From: Salinicola halophilus
Lineage (GTDB): Bacteria; Pseudomonadota; Gammaproteobacteria; Pseudomonadales; Halomonadaceae
Assembly (NCBI RefSeq): GCF_003206155.1
Contig: NZ_PZJV01000006.1
Location: forward strand, 184,924-248,923
Length of the DNA stretch: 64,000 bases
Reading direction: 5' to 3'
Position 1 is the first letter of the stretch, and every line of letters begins with the position of its first letter. This document shows, in pieces, positions 45,240 through 53,984 of this stretch. The notes under the pieces are model-generated. The model saw only the letters and a program-made list of their open reading frames with translations, searched no databases and was not told where the DNA came from. A program made the position numbers and the translations under genes.

Positions 45240-46661
45240 CTAGTCGCGCTCGTAGGAGGCACGAATGAGTCGGTCGCCCATCTCTCGACCGTAGCGCCGT
45301 CTCGCCCAGGCGTACAGCACCAGACCGCCGACCATCCACATGCCGAAGATCAGCCACTCGACCGGCACCAGGGCCGACGGACTGCCGGGCAGATAGGCGA
45401 ACAGCATGCCGAGCGACATCAGCACTGCGAGCACGCCCACCGCGATGCCGCAGGAGACGCGGTAAGGACGCGGCATGTCCGGCTCGCGCCGGCGCAGAAT
45501 GAGGAACGAGACCGCCACGACCAGATAGGCGATGACGATACCCAGACCGCCGGCATCCACCAGCCAGACCAGCGCCGGGCGGCCGAAGAACGGCGCCAGC
45601 GTGGAGAGCACGCCGATCAGGATGATGGCGTTGGTGGGTGTCTTGTACTTCGGATGTAGCTTGCCCAGAAAGGCCGGCAGCATGCCGGAGTGCGCCAGCG
45701 CGTAGATCGCCCGCGAGCCACCGATGTAGAAGGCGTTCCAGCTGGTGATGATTCCCGCGATCCCCGCCAGCACCATCAGGTTGCCCGCCCAGGCGCCGCC
45801 GAACACTGCTTCCATCGCCGCCGGCACGCTCAGCGTGCTCGCACCGAGCGCCTCGCCATCCAGGATCAGGCTGGTGCCGAGCACGATCAGCACATACCAC
45901 GCCACCGCCATGAGCACGGAGAGCACCAGCACCTTGCCGATGTCGCGGTACGACAGGTTGATCTCCTCCGCCGCCTGCGGAATGACGTCGAAGCCGACGA
46001 ACAGGAAAGGCACCAGCACCAGTACCGCCACGATGCCGCCGATCGCGCCACTCTCGCCGCTGGAGAACAGCGGCTGCATGTTGGCCGCGTCACCGGTGAA
46101 CAACGAACCGGTGACGAACATCACGCCGACCAGCAGAATCAGCCCGGTGACCACTTTCTGCAGCAGCGCGGCCGTCGAAATGCCGAAATAGTTGACGATC
46201 ATCATCACGATCGAGCCGATCACACCGACCGCAACCCAGCTCGCCTGCACGTCCCAGCCGGCGACGGTCCAGAGATGCCCGACGGCATAGCCGGGAAAGA
46301 GGTACTCGAACACCGTGGGCAGTGCCACCGCCTCGAAGGAGGCGACGCTGACGTAGCCCAGCACGATGCTCCAGGTACAGAGGAACGACGCGGCGTGACC
46401 CAGCGCCCGATAGCTGTAGACGTGCTCGCCGCCGACCCGCGGCATCGCCGCTGCCAGCTCGGCGTAGGTCAGCCCGACCAGCAGCACCGCGATACCGCCG
46501 ACGACGAAAGCGAGAATCGCCCCCACGCTGCCGCCGTCGAGAATGGCGCTGCCGGTGAGCACGATCCAGCCCCAGCCGATCATCGCGCCGAACGCGAGCG
46601 CTAAGACGTCGGCGCGCGCCAGCACACGGACGAATTCTTGAGGTTCCGAGGATTTCGACAT
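45240..46661 (-). CDS. APC-superfamily amino acid permease (probable GABA/amino acid uptake)
   Basis: 473 residues, about 12 transmembrane helices. The first helix contains ALAFGAMIGWGWIVLTGSAI with the unwound GxG substrate loop of the APC fold, and VGGEHVYSYRALGHAASFLCTWSIVLGY follows in helix 3. The C-terminus is cytoplasmic and Arg-rich. It lies 132 bp upstream of gabT on the same strand and divergent from the MocR gene, so GABA or a related amine is the likely substrate; this is inferred from context only. Confidence 0.9.
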   Translation of the reverse strand: MSKSSEPQEFVRVLARADVLALAFGAMIGWGWIVLTGSAILDGGSVGAILAFVVGGIAVLLVGLTYAELAAAMPRVGGEHVYSYRALGHAASFLCTWSIVLGYVSVASFEAVALPTVFEYLFPGYAVGHLWTVAGWDVQASWVAVGVIGSIVMMIVNYFGISTAALLQKVVTGLILLVGVMFVTGSLFTGDAANMQPLFSSGESGAIGGIVAVLVLVPFLFVGFDVIPQAAEEINLSYRDIGKVLVLSVLMAVAWYVLIVLGTSLILDGEALGASTLSVPAAMEAVFGGAWAGNLMVLAGIAGIITSWNAFYIGGSRAIYALAHSGMLPAFLGKLHPKYKTPTNAIILIGVLSTLAPFFGRPALVWLVDAGGLGIVIAYLVVAVSFLILRRREPDMPRPYRVSCGIAVGVLAVLMSLGMLFAYLPGSPSALVPVEWLIFGMWMVGGLVLYAWARRRYGREMGDRLIRASYERD

Positions 46662-46732
46662 TGGCTATGTCTCATGAGGTTGTTGTTGGTGAGAGCGGCC
46701 ACGCTATCACCGCGCGCAACCGCTTTAGCTAG

Positions 46733-46765
46733 ACCACTTTTCGGATCGAGTGGACCACTTTTCCG
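46733..46765. promoter_or_regulatory. Direct-repeat operator for the MocR regulator
   Basis: GACCACTTTTC at 46733 and GACCACTTTTC at 46754, a direct repeat with a 21-bp period, two helical turns apart. It lies in the 183-bp gap between the divergent permease and MocR genes. CATAAT at 46775-46780 may be the -10 box of the regulator gene. Such same-face direct repeats are the usual binding mode of MocR proteins. Confidence 0.7.
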
Positions 46766-46844
46766 TCACACCCCATAATTCGCTACCCGTTGCCGATTCG
46801 GGCGCGCCACGCAGGATGCACGTCGAACACGCCGGAGAGACGCT

Positions 46845-48296
46845 TTGCCGACGGACGATACGAAGCAGACGCTTGCGGAGATCGAACGGCGCTACCGCGC
46901 CCTGCCCGATCACCTGACCAAGCAGTCGCGTCTCGCGCAGGCGCTGGGGCTATCGATCGAGCAGCACTGGACCCACGGGCAGCGCCTGCCCGGTCATCGC
47001 CTGATCTGTCAGCGCCTGAACGTTGCCCGCAACACGCTGGCCGGCGCGATCGAGGATCTGGTCGCGCAGGGTCATCTGATGACCGACCACGGCCGCGGCA
47101 CCTGGGTGCATAAGCCCGTGCCGGTAACGACGCCGCGCGAGCCGGACGTGACGCTCTCGCGCCGCGGCGAGCGGGTGCTCGGCGACATCGGCGCCAGTCG
47201 AGTGCAGAGCGGGGCCTTCGTGCCCGGCGTGCCGGACATCGTGCATTTCCCCATCGCGCGCTGGCGCCATCTCTACTCGCGCATCACCGTGCCCCGCAAC
47301 ACGCTGCTGCTCTCCTACGCTTCCGGCGGCTACGGACCGCTCAAACGGGCCATCGCCGACTTTCTCGCGCGCTGGCGCGGCATCCACTGCGATCACGATC
47401 AGATCGTGATCACCGAAGGTGCCCACCACGGGCTCCACCTCTGCGCGCTGGCCCTGACCGACGTGGGGGATCGCGTGGTGATGGACTCCCCCTTCTACTG
47501 GGGCGCACGCAATGTCTTCGAAACCAGTGGGCTGACACTGCAGCACGCGCCCTGGACCGCACACGCGGGCTATCGCGAGCCGCTTCCCGAAACGCATCCG
47601 ACACTACTCTACTTCACCGGCAGCCACCATTATCCGCTGTGTTTACCAACAGTGAGCGCTCACAAACGTGCACTGGAGGCGCGGCTCTCGCCCCGATGGG
47701 TGCTGGAAGACGACTACGAGTTCGGCGACGGAACGCGACGGGATCTGTTGTTCGGCGACGATGCCGACAACCGCATTCTCGTCGGCTCCTTCTCGAAGAT
47801 GATGTTTCCGGGTCTGCGCCTGGGCTATCTGGTCGTACCGCGGGCGCTCAGCGCGCCGATCAATCGGTTGCGCAGCGGGGTGTTTCGGGAGGGAAGGCTA
47901 CTCGATCAGGCGGTGCTCGCCGCCTTCATCGACGGCGGCGACTTGGACGCCTGGTGCCGGCGCATGGCCGGGGTCTATCTCGCCCGCCAGCGTACGCTCG
48001 CGGCGCTGCTGGCGGGCACGCCGGGTATCGAGGCGATCTCGCCCCCTGCCGGCAACGTGAGCCTCTGTCTGACACTCTCGGCGACGATCGACGACGAGCG
48101 TCTCGCCGACTTTCTGCTGAGCCGCCACCATCTGGTAGCGCGACCGCTCAGTCGTGTCTGCAGCCCGGGTGACGAACGCCGCGGCCTGGTTCTGGGCATC
48201 GGTATGGTCGAAGGCGAGACGCTTGCCACCCACGGCCAGCGCCTGGCGGAGGGGATTCGCCATTTCGTCGAGCGCGAAGGCCGCCGCCAGCGCTGA
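46845..48296 (+). CDS. MocR/GabR-type transcriptional regulator (GntR helix-turn-helix with aminotransferase-like domain)
   Basis: 483 residues. The N-terminal winged helix (about 25-95: LGLSIEQHWTHGQRLPGHRLICQRLNVARNTLAGAIEDLVAQGHLMTDHGRGTWV) is joined by a linker to a fold type I aminotransferase domain. That domain retains the PLP Lys in LVGSFSKMMFPGLRLGYLVVP and DDYEFGDG. It starts at a TTG with GGAGAG 6 bases upstream. GabR-type proteins sense PLP together with GABA; the divergent permease and gabT suggest the same here. Confidence 0.92.
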   Translation: MPTDDTKQTLAEIERRYRALPDHLTKQSRLAQALGLSIEQHWTHGQRLPGHRLICQRLNVARNTLAGAIEDLVAQGHLMTDHGRGTWVHKPVPVTTPREPDVTLSRRGERVLGDIGASRVQSGAFVPGVPDIVHFPIARWRHLYSRITVPRNTLLLSYASGGYGPLKRAIADFLARWRGIHCDHDQIVITEGAHHGLHLCALALTDVGDRVVMDSPFYWGARNVFETSGLTLQHAPWTAHAGYREPLPETHPTLLYFTGSHHYPLCLPTVSAHKRALEARLSPRWVLEDDYEFGDGTRRDLLFGDDADNRILVGSFSKMMFPGLRLGYLVVPRALSAPINRLRSGVFREGRLLDQAVLAAFIDGGDLDAWCRRMAGVYLARQRTLAALLAGTPGIEAISPPAGNVSLCLTLSATIDDERLADFLLSRHHLVARPLSRVCSPGDERRGLVLGIGMVEGETLATHGQRLAEGIRHFVEREGRRQR

Positions 48297-48331
48297 TGCC
48301 GACCGGTTGGCGTCTCGCGAGTCAGCCAGCG

Positions 48332-49495
48332 CTAACTGACATCCAGAGCCGCCGCCGGCATCTCGGCACTGGCTTTTTCGACGTCGCGAATCCGATCTTC
48401 GCTCTCCGGGTCGAACGCCACCATGCGCGAGACGTCGAAGGCAAAACGCGCCCGCTGGCCCGACTCGAGCGGCGCACCCGGACGCATACGGGCATTGATG
48501 CCGCGACCGCCGAGCCGGGTGACCACGTAGAGATCGGCGCCGGTGGGCTCGACCAGCTCGACCTCGAGCTCGGCCTCATGGATCTCGCCGTCCTGGCGGT
48601 TGGCACTGGACGGATCGGTGATCGCTTCCGGACGCAGCCCGAGGATCACGTCTCGATCGCACCAGGTCTCGAGGGCGGCACGATCGCGCACGATGGGCAG
48701 CGTCACATCGCCCGAGGGCGATTCGATGCGGGCCACCAGCACACCGGCGTCTCGTGTAATGCGTGCGTTGACCAGGTTCATCGACGGCGAGCCCATGAAG
48801 CCCGCCACGAAGAGGTTGTTGGGGTCGTCGTAGACCGCCTGCGGCGTGCCCAGCTGCTGCAGCTCACCGCCTCGCATGACCGCGATTCGCGAGGCCAGCG
48901 TCATCGCCTCGATCTGATCGTGGGTGACGTAGACGATGGTGGTGCCCAGGCGCTGATGGAGCTGCTTGATCTCGGTGCGCATGTCGACGCGCAGCTTGGC
49001 ATCCAGGTTGGAGAGCGGCTCGTCGAACAGAAAGAGCTGCGGCTCGCGCACCAGCGCGCGCCCCATCGCCACACGCTGGCGCTGGCCGCCGGAGAGCTGC
49101 CCCGGCTTGCGATCGAGCAGGTTCTCGATCTGCAACAGCTCGGCGGCGCGCCTGACCGCTTCACGGCGCTCGGCCTTGGGGACCTTGCGCATCTCGAGTC
49201 CAAAGCCGATGTTGCCGGCGACGGTCATGCTCGGGTAGAGCGCGTAGGACTGGAACACCATGGCGATATCACGCCTCGAGGGGTGCAGATCGTTGATCCG
49301 TTCGCCATCGAGCAGAAGATCGCCTTCGCTGATGTCGTCGAGCCCGGCGATCATGTTCAGAAGGGTCGACTTGCCGCAGCCCGACGGCCCCACCAGCACC
49401 AGAAAATCGCCCTTCTCGATGGCGATGTCGATGCCCTTGAGCACGTGGGTCTCGCCGAAGCGTTTGTGGATGTTGTTGATGTGTAGAAAGCTCAT
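48332..49495 (-). CDS. Sugar ABC transporter ATP-binding protein (MalK/UgpC/GtsD type)
   Basis: 387 residues. Walker A is GPSGCGKSTLLNM (about 37-49), the signature is LSGGQRQRVAMGRALVREP, Walker B is LFLFDEPLSNLDAKLR, and the switch His is in YVTHDQIEAMTLASRI. A C-terminal TOBE-type regulatory domain follows. It closes the run of binding protein, two permeases and ATPase, and likely energises glucose uptake. Confidence 0.92.
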   Translation of the reverse strand: MSFLHINNIHKRFGETHVLKGIDIAIEKGDFLVLVGPSGCGKSTLLNMIAGLDDISEGDLLLDGERINDLHPSRRDIAMVFQSYALYPSMTVAGNIGFGLEMRKVPKAERREAVRRAAELLQIENLLDRKPGQLSGGQRQRVAMGRALVREPQLFLFDEPLSNLDAKLRVDMRTEIKQLHQRLGTTIVYVTHDQIEAMTLASRIAVMRGGELQQLGTPQAVYDDPNNLFVAGFMGSPSMNLVNARITRDAGVLVARIESPSGDVTLPIVRDRAALETWCDRDVILGLRPEAITDPSSANRQDGEIHEAELEVELVEPTGADLYVVTRLGGRGINARMRPGAPLESGQRARFAFDVSRMVAFDPESEDRIRDVEKASAEMPAAALDVS

Positions 49496-49502
49496 GTGAT
49501 CC

Positions 49503-50378
49503 TCAGCCCTTGACCGATCCCGACATCAGACCGCGCAGAAAGTATTTGCCCGCCAGGATATAGACGATCAGCGTCGGCACTGCCGCCACCATCGCCGCCG
49601 CCATGTTGACGTTGTACGCCTTCACCCCGGTGGAGCTGTTGACCAGATTGTTGAGCGCCACCGTGATCGGCGCACTGTCGCCGGAAGTGAAGGAGACGCC
49701 GAACAGGAAGTCGTTCCAGACGTTGGTGAACTGCCAGATGATCGTCACCACGATGATCGGAATGGATGCCGGCAGCAGAATGCGAAAGAAGATGGTGAAG
49801 AAGCCGGCGCCGTCGAGCTTGGCCGCCCGCACCAGCTCGTCGGGGAAGCTTGCGTAGAAGTTGCGGAAGAACAGCGTCGTGAAACCGATGCCGTAGACGA
49901 TGTGCACCAGCACCAGCCCCGTGGTGCTGTTGGCGATGTGCAGAATGCCCAGCACTCGCGCCATCGGCAGCAGGATGATCTGAAACGGAATGAAGCAGCT
50001 GAACAGAATCAGGCCAAAGACGATCTTGTGACCGCGAAAGCGCCACTTGGTCAGCACGTAGCCGTTGAACGCCCCCAGAAGCCCCGAGATCAGCACGGCC
50101 GGCACCACGATCTTGATGCTGTTGAAGAAGTAGCCGTGCACGCCGCTGCACTCGAGCCCGATGCAGGCACTCCCCCAGGCTTCCCGCCAAGGAGCGAACG
50201 TCCAGTCCTGAGGCAGCGCCAGCATGTTGCCCTGATGGATCTCCTCAAGCGGCTTGAACGAGGTCACCAGCATCACGTAGAGCGGCATCAGATAGATCAC
50301 CGCGAACGTCAGCAGCACGGCATAGAGCAGCGCGCGGGCGAGGGTATTGCGGCGGGCAACGAGGGATCCGGCACTCAT
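49503..50378 (-). CDS. Sugar ABC transporter permease (MalG/GtsC type)
   Basis: 291 residues with six predicted membrane helices. The EAA loop is FVELVRAAKLDGAGFFTIFFRILLPASIPII-like (FPDELVRAAKLDGAGFFTIFFRILLPAS, about 187-214), where the ATPase docks. The N-terminus ARALLYAVLLTFAVIYLMPLYVMLVTSFK is typical of MalG-type subunits. Its ATG overlaps the stop of the neighbouring permease by 4 bp (ATGA). Confidence 0.9.
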   Translation of the reverse strand: MSAGSLVARRNTLARALLYAVLLTFAVIYLMPLYVMLVTSFKPLEEIHQGNMLALPQDWTFAPWREAWGSACIGLECSGVHGYFFNSIKIVVPAVLISGLLGAFNGYVLTKWRFRGHKIVFGLILFSCFIPFQIILLPMARVLGILHIANSTTGLVLVHIVYGIGFTTLFFRNFYASFPDELVRAAKLDGAGFFTIFFRILLPASIPIIVVTIIWQFTNVWNDFLFGVSFTSGDSAPITVALNNLVNSSTGVKAYNVNMAAAMVAAVPTLIVYILAGKYFLRGLMSGSVKG

Positions 50379-51277
50379 GATCGGGGCTCCCGCAGTTCGG
50401 AGTAGAGGTAGGGAATGATCAGCGCGGCGATCACCGCCAGCATGAACACGGCGCTGGCCGCGGCGATGCCCATCTCGTTGCGCGAGAAGGCGTAGGAGTA
50501 CATGAAGGTCGCCGGCACCGCGGTGGCGTTGCCCGGCCCGCCGCCGGTCATGGCGACGATCAGATCGAAGCTCTTGATCGCCAGGTGCGCCAGTACCACG
50601 ATCGCGCTCAGAAAGACCGGGCGCAGCTGGGGAATGATGATCCGTCCATAGATCTTCCAGGTCGGCGCGCCGTCGATCTGAGCGGCCTTGATCATCTCGC
50701 CGTCGATGCCTCTGAGCCCGGCCAGAAACATCGCCATGATGAAGCCGGTCGCCTGCCAGACCGCCGCGATCACCACGGTGTAGATCGCCATGTTGGCGTC
50801 GATCAGCCAGTTGAAGCTAAAGCTCTCCCAGCCGAGCGAATGCATGGTGCGCTCGAGCCCGAGCCCCGGGTTGAGAAACCACTGCCACGCCGTACCGGTG
50901 ACGATGAACGACAGTGCCATCGGGTAGAGATAGATGGTTCGCAGCGTGCCTTCGGCGCGGATGCGCTGATCCAGCAGAATCGCCAGCAGCAGGCCCAGCA
51001 CCGTACAGGTAACGATATAGAGCAGCCCGAACACCCAGATGTTGTGCAGCGCGATACCCCAGGTCCAGGAGGACCATAGCCTCGACCACTGCCGGGTACC
51101 GACCCAGGTGTAGTCCGGCATCATGCCGGAGCCGCTAAAGGAGATGTAGGTCGTCCACAGAATGAAGCCGTAGACGAAAAAGAGCACCAGCACGAACGAC
51201 GGCGAGAGCACGAGCCTTGGCAGCCAGTGCTGCAAACGCTCGCGCGCGCCGCCTCGCGAGGAGGGTGGTTTCGACAT
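50375..51277 (-). CDS. Sugar ABC transporter permease (MalF/GtsB type)
   Basis: 300 residues and six predicted helices. The EAA loop lies at ALRGIDGEMIKAAQIDGAPTWKIYGRIIIPQLRPVF-type sequence (LRGIDGEMIKAAQIDGAPTWK, about 208-228). FVYGFILWTTYISFSGSGMMPDYTWVG near the start fits sugar permeases of the glucose/mannose group. It lies between the binding protein and the second permease, and is coupled to the latter. Confidence 0.9.
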   Translation of the reverse strand: MSKPPSSRGGARERLQHWLPRLVLSPSFVLVLFFVYGFILWTTYISFSGSGMMPDYTWVGTRQWSRLWSSWTWGIALHNIWVFGLLYIVTCTVLGLLLAILLDQRIRAEGTLRTIYLYPMALSFIVTGTAWQWFLNPGLGLERTMHSLGWESFSFNWLIDANMAIYTVVIAAVWQATGFIMAMFLAGLRGIDGEMIKAAQIDGAPTWKIYGRIIIPQLRPVFLSAIVVLAHLAIKSFDLIVAMTGGGPGNATAVPATFMYSYAFSRNEMGIAAASAVFMLAVIAALIIPYLYSELREPRS

Positions 51278-51345
51278 CGATCACCTCGATACAGGGCCAG
51301 GCCCCGCCGGATGCGACGGGGCCGAACGGGTCTAATCGGATTCGA

Positions 51346-52626
51346 TCAGGAGCTTGCGCCCTGCACCGCCATCGCCAGCTGCTCGGCGGCGACGTCGCTT
51401 GGCATGTCGCTGTTGACGAACGAGGAGACGATATCGAACACCGCGTTCTTCACGCTCGCCGGCGCCGCATAGCCGTGCGCCATGCTGCCCATCAGCGTGT
51501 CGCTGTCGGCGGCGGCCTTGGCCTGCTCGTAGCCGCGCTTGGCACAGGCATCGAGCTCGTCGGCTGACAGGTCGGTACGCGCCGGCACCGAGCCCTTGAA
51601 CTGGCTGAAGGTCACCTGAAATTCCGGCGAGCCGATGATCTCGGCCATGGTGTTCTGCATCGACTGCTGCTGCTCGTCGTCGTTCTTGAACATGATCATC
51701 AGGTCGCTGTTGAAGGTCACCGCCTCCTGCGTGCCCGGCGTGCGGAAGCACATGAAGTCCTGCTCCGGTTCGAGACCGGCGTTGAGGAACTCGCCCTTGG
51801 CCCAGTCGCCCATGATCTGATAGAGCGCGTCGCCGTTGATGACCATGGCCGTGGCCAGGTTCCAGTCGCGCCCCGGGGAGTTGTCGTCCTTGTACTGGAG
51901 AAGTTCACGAAAGCGGTCGAAGGACTCGGTCATGGTGTCGGAATCGAGCGCCTCGGGGTCGAGATCGATCATCGCCTGGCGGTAGAAGTCGGCGCCGCCG
52001 GTGGCCAGCACCACGTTCTCGAACACGGTCGCGTCCTGCCAGGGCTGCCCGCCGTAGGCCAGACCGGTGTGGCCCGCGTCCTGTGCCGTCTTCATCGATG
52101 CAATGAAGTCGTCCCAGGTCTCGGGCTGCTCGAGGCCGAGCTCGTCCATCATCGACGTGTTGGCCCACACCCAGTTGGTCGAGTGAATCTCGAACGGCGC
52201 GGCAATCCAGTGGCCGTCGCTCTTGGCAAAACGCTGGATCGGCTGCGGAAAAACCTCGCCCCAGTTGCCGGCTTCGGCAACGTCGTCGAGCGAGCTCAGC
52301 GAATCGCGGTCGGCCCAGTCCTGCGCGTCGTAGCCCAGCACCTGTGCTGCGGTCGGCGGATTGTTGGAGGTGATGCGCGAGCGCAGCACGGCCATCGCAT
52401 TGGTGCCCGCCCCGCCGGCCACCGGCATGTTCTGCCAGCCGATGCCGTCTTCTGCCAGCTGGTCCTTGAGCGCACCGAGCGCTTTTGCTTCGCCGCCCGA
52501 GGTCCACCAGTTGAGGACTTCGACGTCGCCTTCGGTTGCGCTCTGTTGCGCGAAGGCCGATGCCGACAGCAGCATGGCGAGCGGCACGGCACCGGCCACC
52601 AGGCACTTATTAAGCGTTGTTGTCAT
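51346..52626 (-). CDS. Sugar-binding protein of an ABC transporter (GtsA-like, glucose/mannose type)
   Basis: 426 residues. Residues 1-26 form a signal peptide (LVAGAVPLAMLLSASAFA before QQ). The mature start VEVLNWWTSGGEAKALGALKDQL and MPVAGGAGTNAMAVLRSRI with NPPTAAQVLG strongly resemble Pseudomonas GtsA, the glucose/mannose binder. AAGGGA precedes the ATG. Its genes run binding protein, two permeases, ATPase on one strand, presumably one operon. The sugar is inferred from resemblance. Confidence 0.9.
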   Translation of the reverse strand: MTTTLNKCLVAGAVPLAMLLSASAFAQQSATEGDVEVLNWWTSGGEAKALGALKDQLAEDGIGWQNMPVAGGAGTNAMAVLRSRITSNNPPTAAQVLGYDAQDWADRDSLSSLDDVAEAGNWGEVFPQPIQRFAKSDGHWIAAPFEIHSTNWVWANTSMMDELGLEQPETWDDFIASMKTAQDAGHTGLAYGGQPWQDATVFENVVLATGGADFYRQAMIDLDPEALDSDTMTESFDRFRELLQYKDDNSPGRDWNLATAMVINGDALYQIMGDWAKGEFLNAGLEPEQDFMCFRTPGTQEAVTFNSDLMIMFKNDDEQQQSMQNTMAEIIGSPEFQVTFSQFKGSVPARTDLSADELDACAKRGYEQAKAAADSDTLMGSMAHGYAAPASVKNAVFDIVSSFVNSDMPSDVAAEQLAMAVQGASS

Positions 52627-52903
52627 GAGTGCATCCCTTGTTTTGTGGGAATCAATATCGGTTTTTTTACGAGATTACCCACGATGACAGCCGCTGGCGT
52701 GGGCTGAAGCGGACTATTACTCAGGCGCTTTTGTCTAACAATACAACCATCGACGAAGCCACCGGCTTGCGGTGTCGCCACCCCCAACGCACCCGCATTC
52801 CTCCGGGCTGCGCCTTAAGTCGTATCGACCAAATCCCTATTCGCCGCTGCGCCCGGCGCGGATAAGCTTCGTCATACATCCGACATGTGATGAGGACGCC
52901 GGC

Positions 52904-53851
52904 ATGTTCGTCGATTCCAAGACAGTGCTCGACCGACTCCGACACTCGGTGATCGCGGTCCCGCCGCTGGCCCGCGACGCAAGCCTTGCACTCGTCGGCG
53001 CAGAGAATCGCCGTCTGGTTGCGGATCTCGCCGCGGGTGGTGTCACCACTCTCCTCTATGGCGGCAACGCCAACCTCTATCACCTCGGACTCGACGAGTA
53101 CCCGGCGCTGCTCGACCTGCTCGCCGCGACCGCCGACGGCGATACCTGGATGATCCCCTCGATCGGTCCCGATTACGGACGAATGATCGCGCAGGCGCGA
53201 GTGCTGGCCGAGCGCGACTTTCCCACCGCGATGGTGCTGCCCCAGTCCTTTCCGGCGACGCAGGCGGGTATCGAAACCGGCATTCGGCACGCTCAGGCAA
53301 CCTTCGGCCGACCGCTGATCGCCTATGTGAAAAGCGACGGCTATCTCTCGCCGGCGGCGCTGGCACGCCTGGTCGACGAAGGGGCGGTATTCGCCGTCAA
53401 GTATGCGGTGGTCCGTGACACGCCCGAAGAGGACGTCTATCTGACGGCGCTGATCGATGCCCTCGGTGCCGAGCGCGTGATCAGCGGCATCGGCGAGCGT
53501 CCGGTCATCGCGCACTGGCAGACCTTCGGCGTGCGTGCCTTTACCTCGGGCGGCGTCTGCGTGGCGCCGACGCTTTCGAATCGCATACGACAGGCGCTGC
53601 AGCAGGGCGATATCGAGAAGGCACAAATCCTCCGCGAGCACTTCCTGGCGCTCGAGGATCAGCGCGATGCGATCAGCCCGATACGGGTGATGCACGACGC
53701 GGTGACGCTATCCGGCGCCGCCGACATGGGGCCGATGCTGCCGCTACTCAGCGGCCTGGACGAGCACGAAACGCGGCGCGTGGGCCCGGCGGTGCGTACC
53801 CTGCGCGAGGCCGAACTCGCCGCGCGCCGAGAGCGCCGGGCTTCAGGTTGA
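52904..53851 (+). CDS. DapA/N-acetylneuraminate-lyase superfamily protein
   Basis: 315 residues, TIM-barrel of the DHDPS/NAL superfamily. VTTLLYGGNANLYHLGLDEYPALLDLLA resembles the GTTGE-type region, and the Schiff-base Lys is probably in VFAVKYAVVRDTP (about 165). The usual YNxP motif is replaced by AYVKSDGYLS, so dihydrodipicolinate synthase activity is not assumed. The ATG at 52904 has GAGGA 8 bases upstream. It precedes the Nramp-family gene on the same strand by 133 bp; the two may act on the same compound. Confidence 0.85.
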   Translation: MFVDSKTVLDRLRHSVIAVPPLARDASLALVGAENRRLVADLAAGGVTTLLYGGNANLYHLGLDEYPALLDLLAATADGDTWMIPSIGPDYGRMIAQARVLAERDFPTAMVLPQSFPATQAGIETGIRHAQATFGRPLIAYVKSDGYLSPAALARLVDEGAVFAVKYAVVRDTPEEDVYLTALIDALGAERVISGIGERPVIAHWQTFGVRAFTSGGVCVAPTLSNRIRQALQQGDIEKAQILREHFLALEDQRDAISPIRVMHDAVTLSGAADMGPMLPLLSGLDEHETRRVGPAVRTLREAELAARRERRASG

Positions 53852-53984
53852 AACGCGATGAAACGAATCTCGCCACGTCGGCAAGACACTCGTGAGCGAG
53901 CCATGAGATAACCGCAAGACCCGTCACTCCATCGTTTGCGCCCGCCGGCAGGCGGGCTTCCCGATCGCTTTCGAGGGCTGCTCC

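Noticed and set aside
52627-52903. Promoters or operators in the 277-bp gap between the divergent gtsA-like and DapA-like genes
   Set aside because: No convincing -35/-10 pair, inverted repeat or riboswitch could be made out, although promoters for both directions must lie here.
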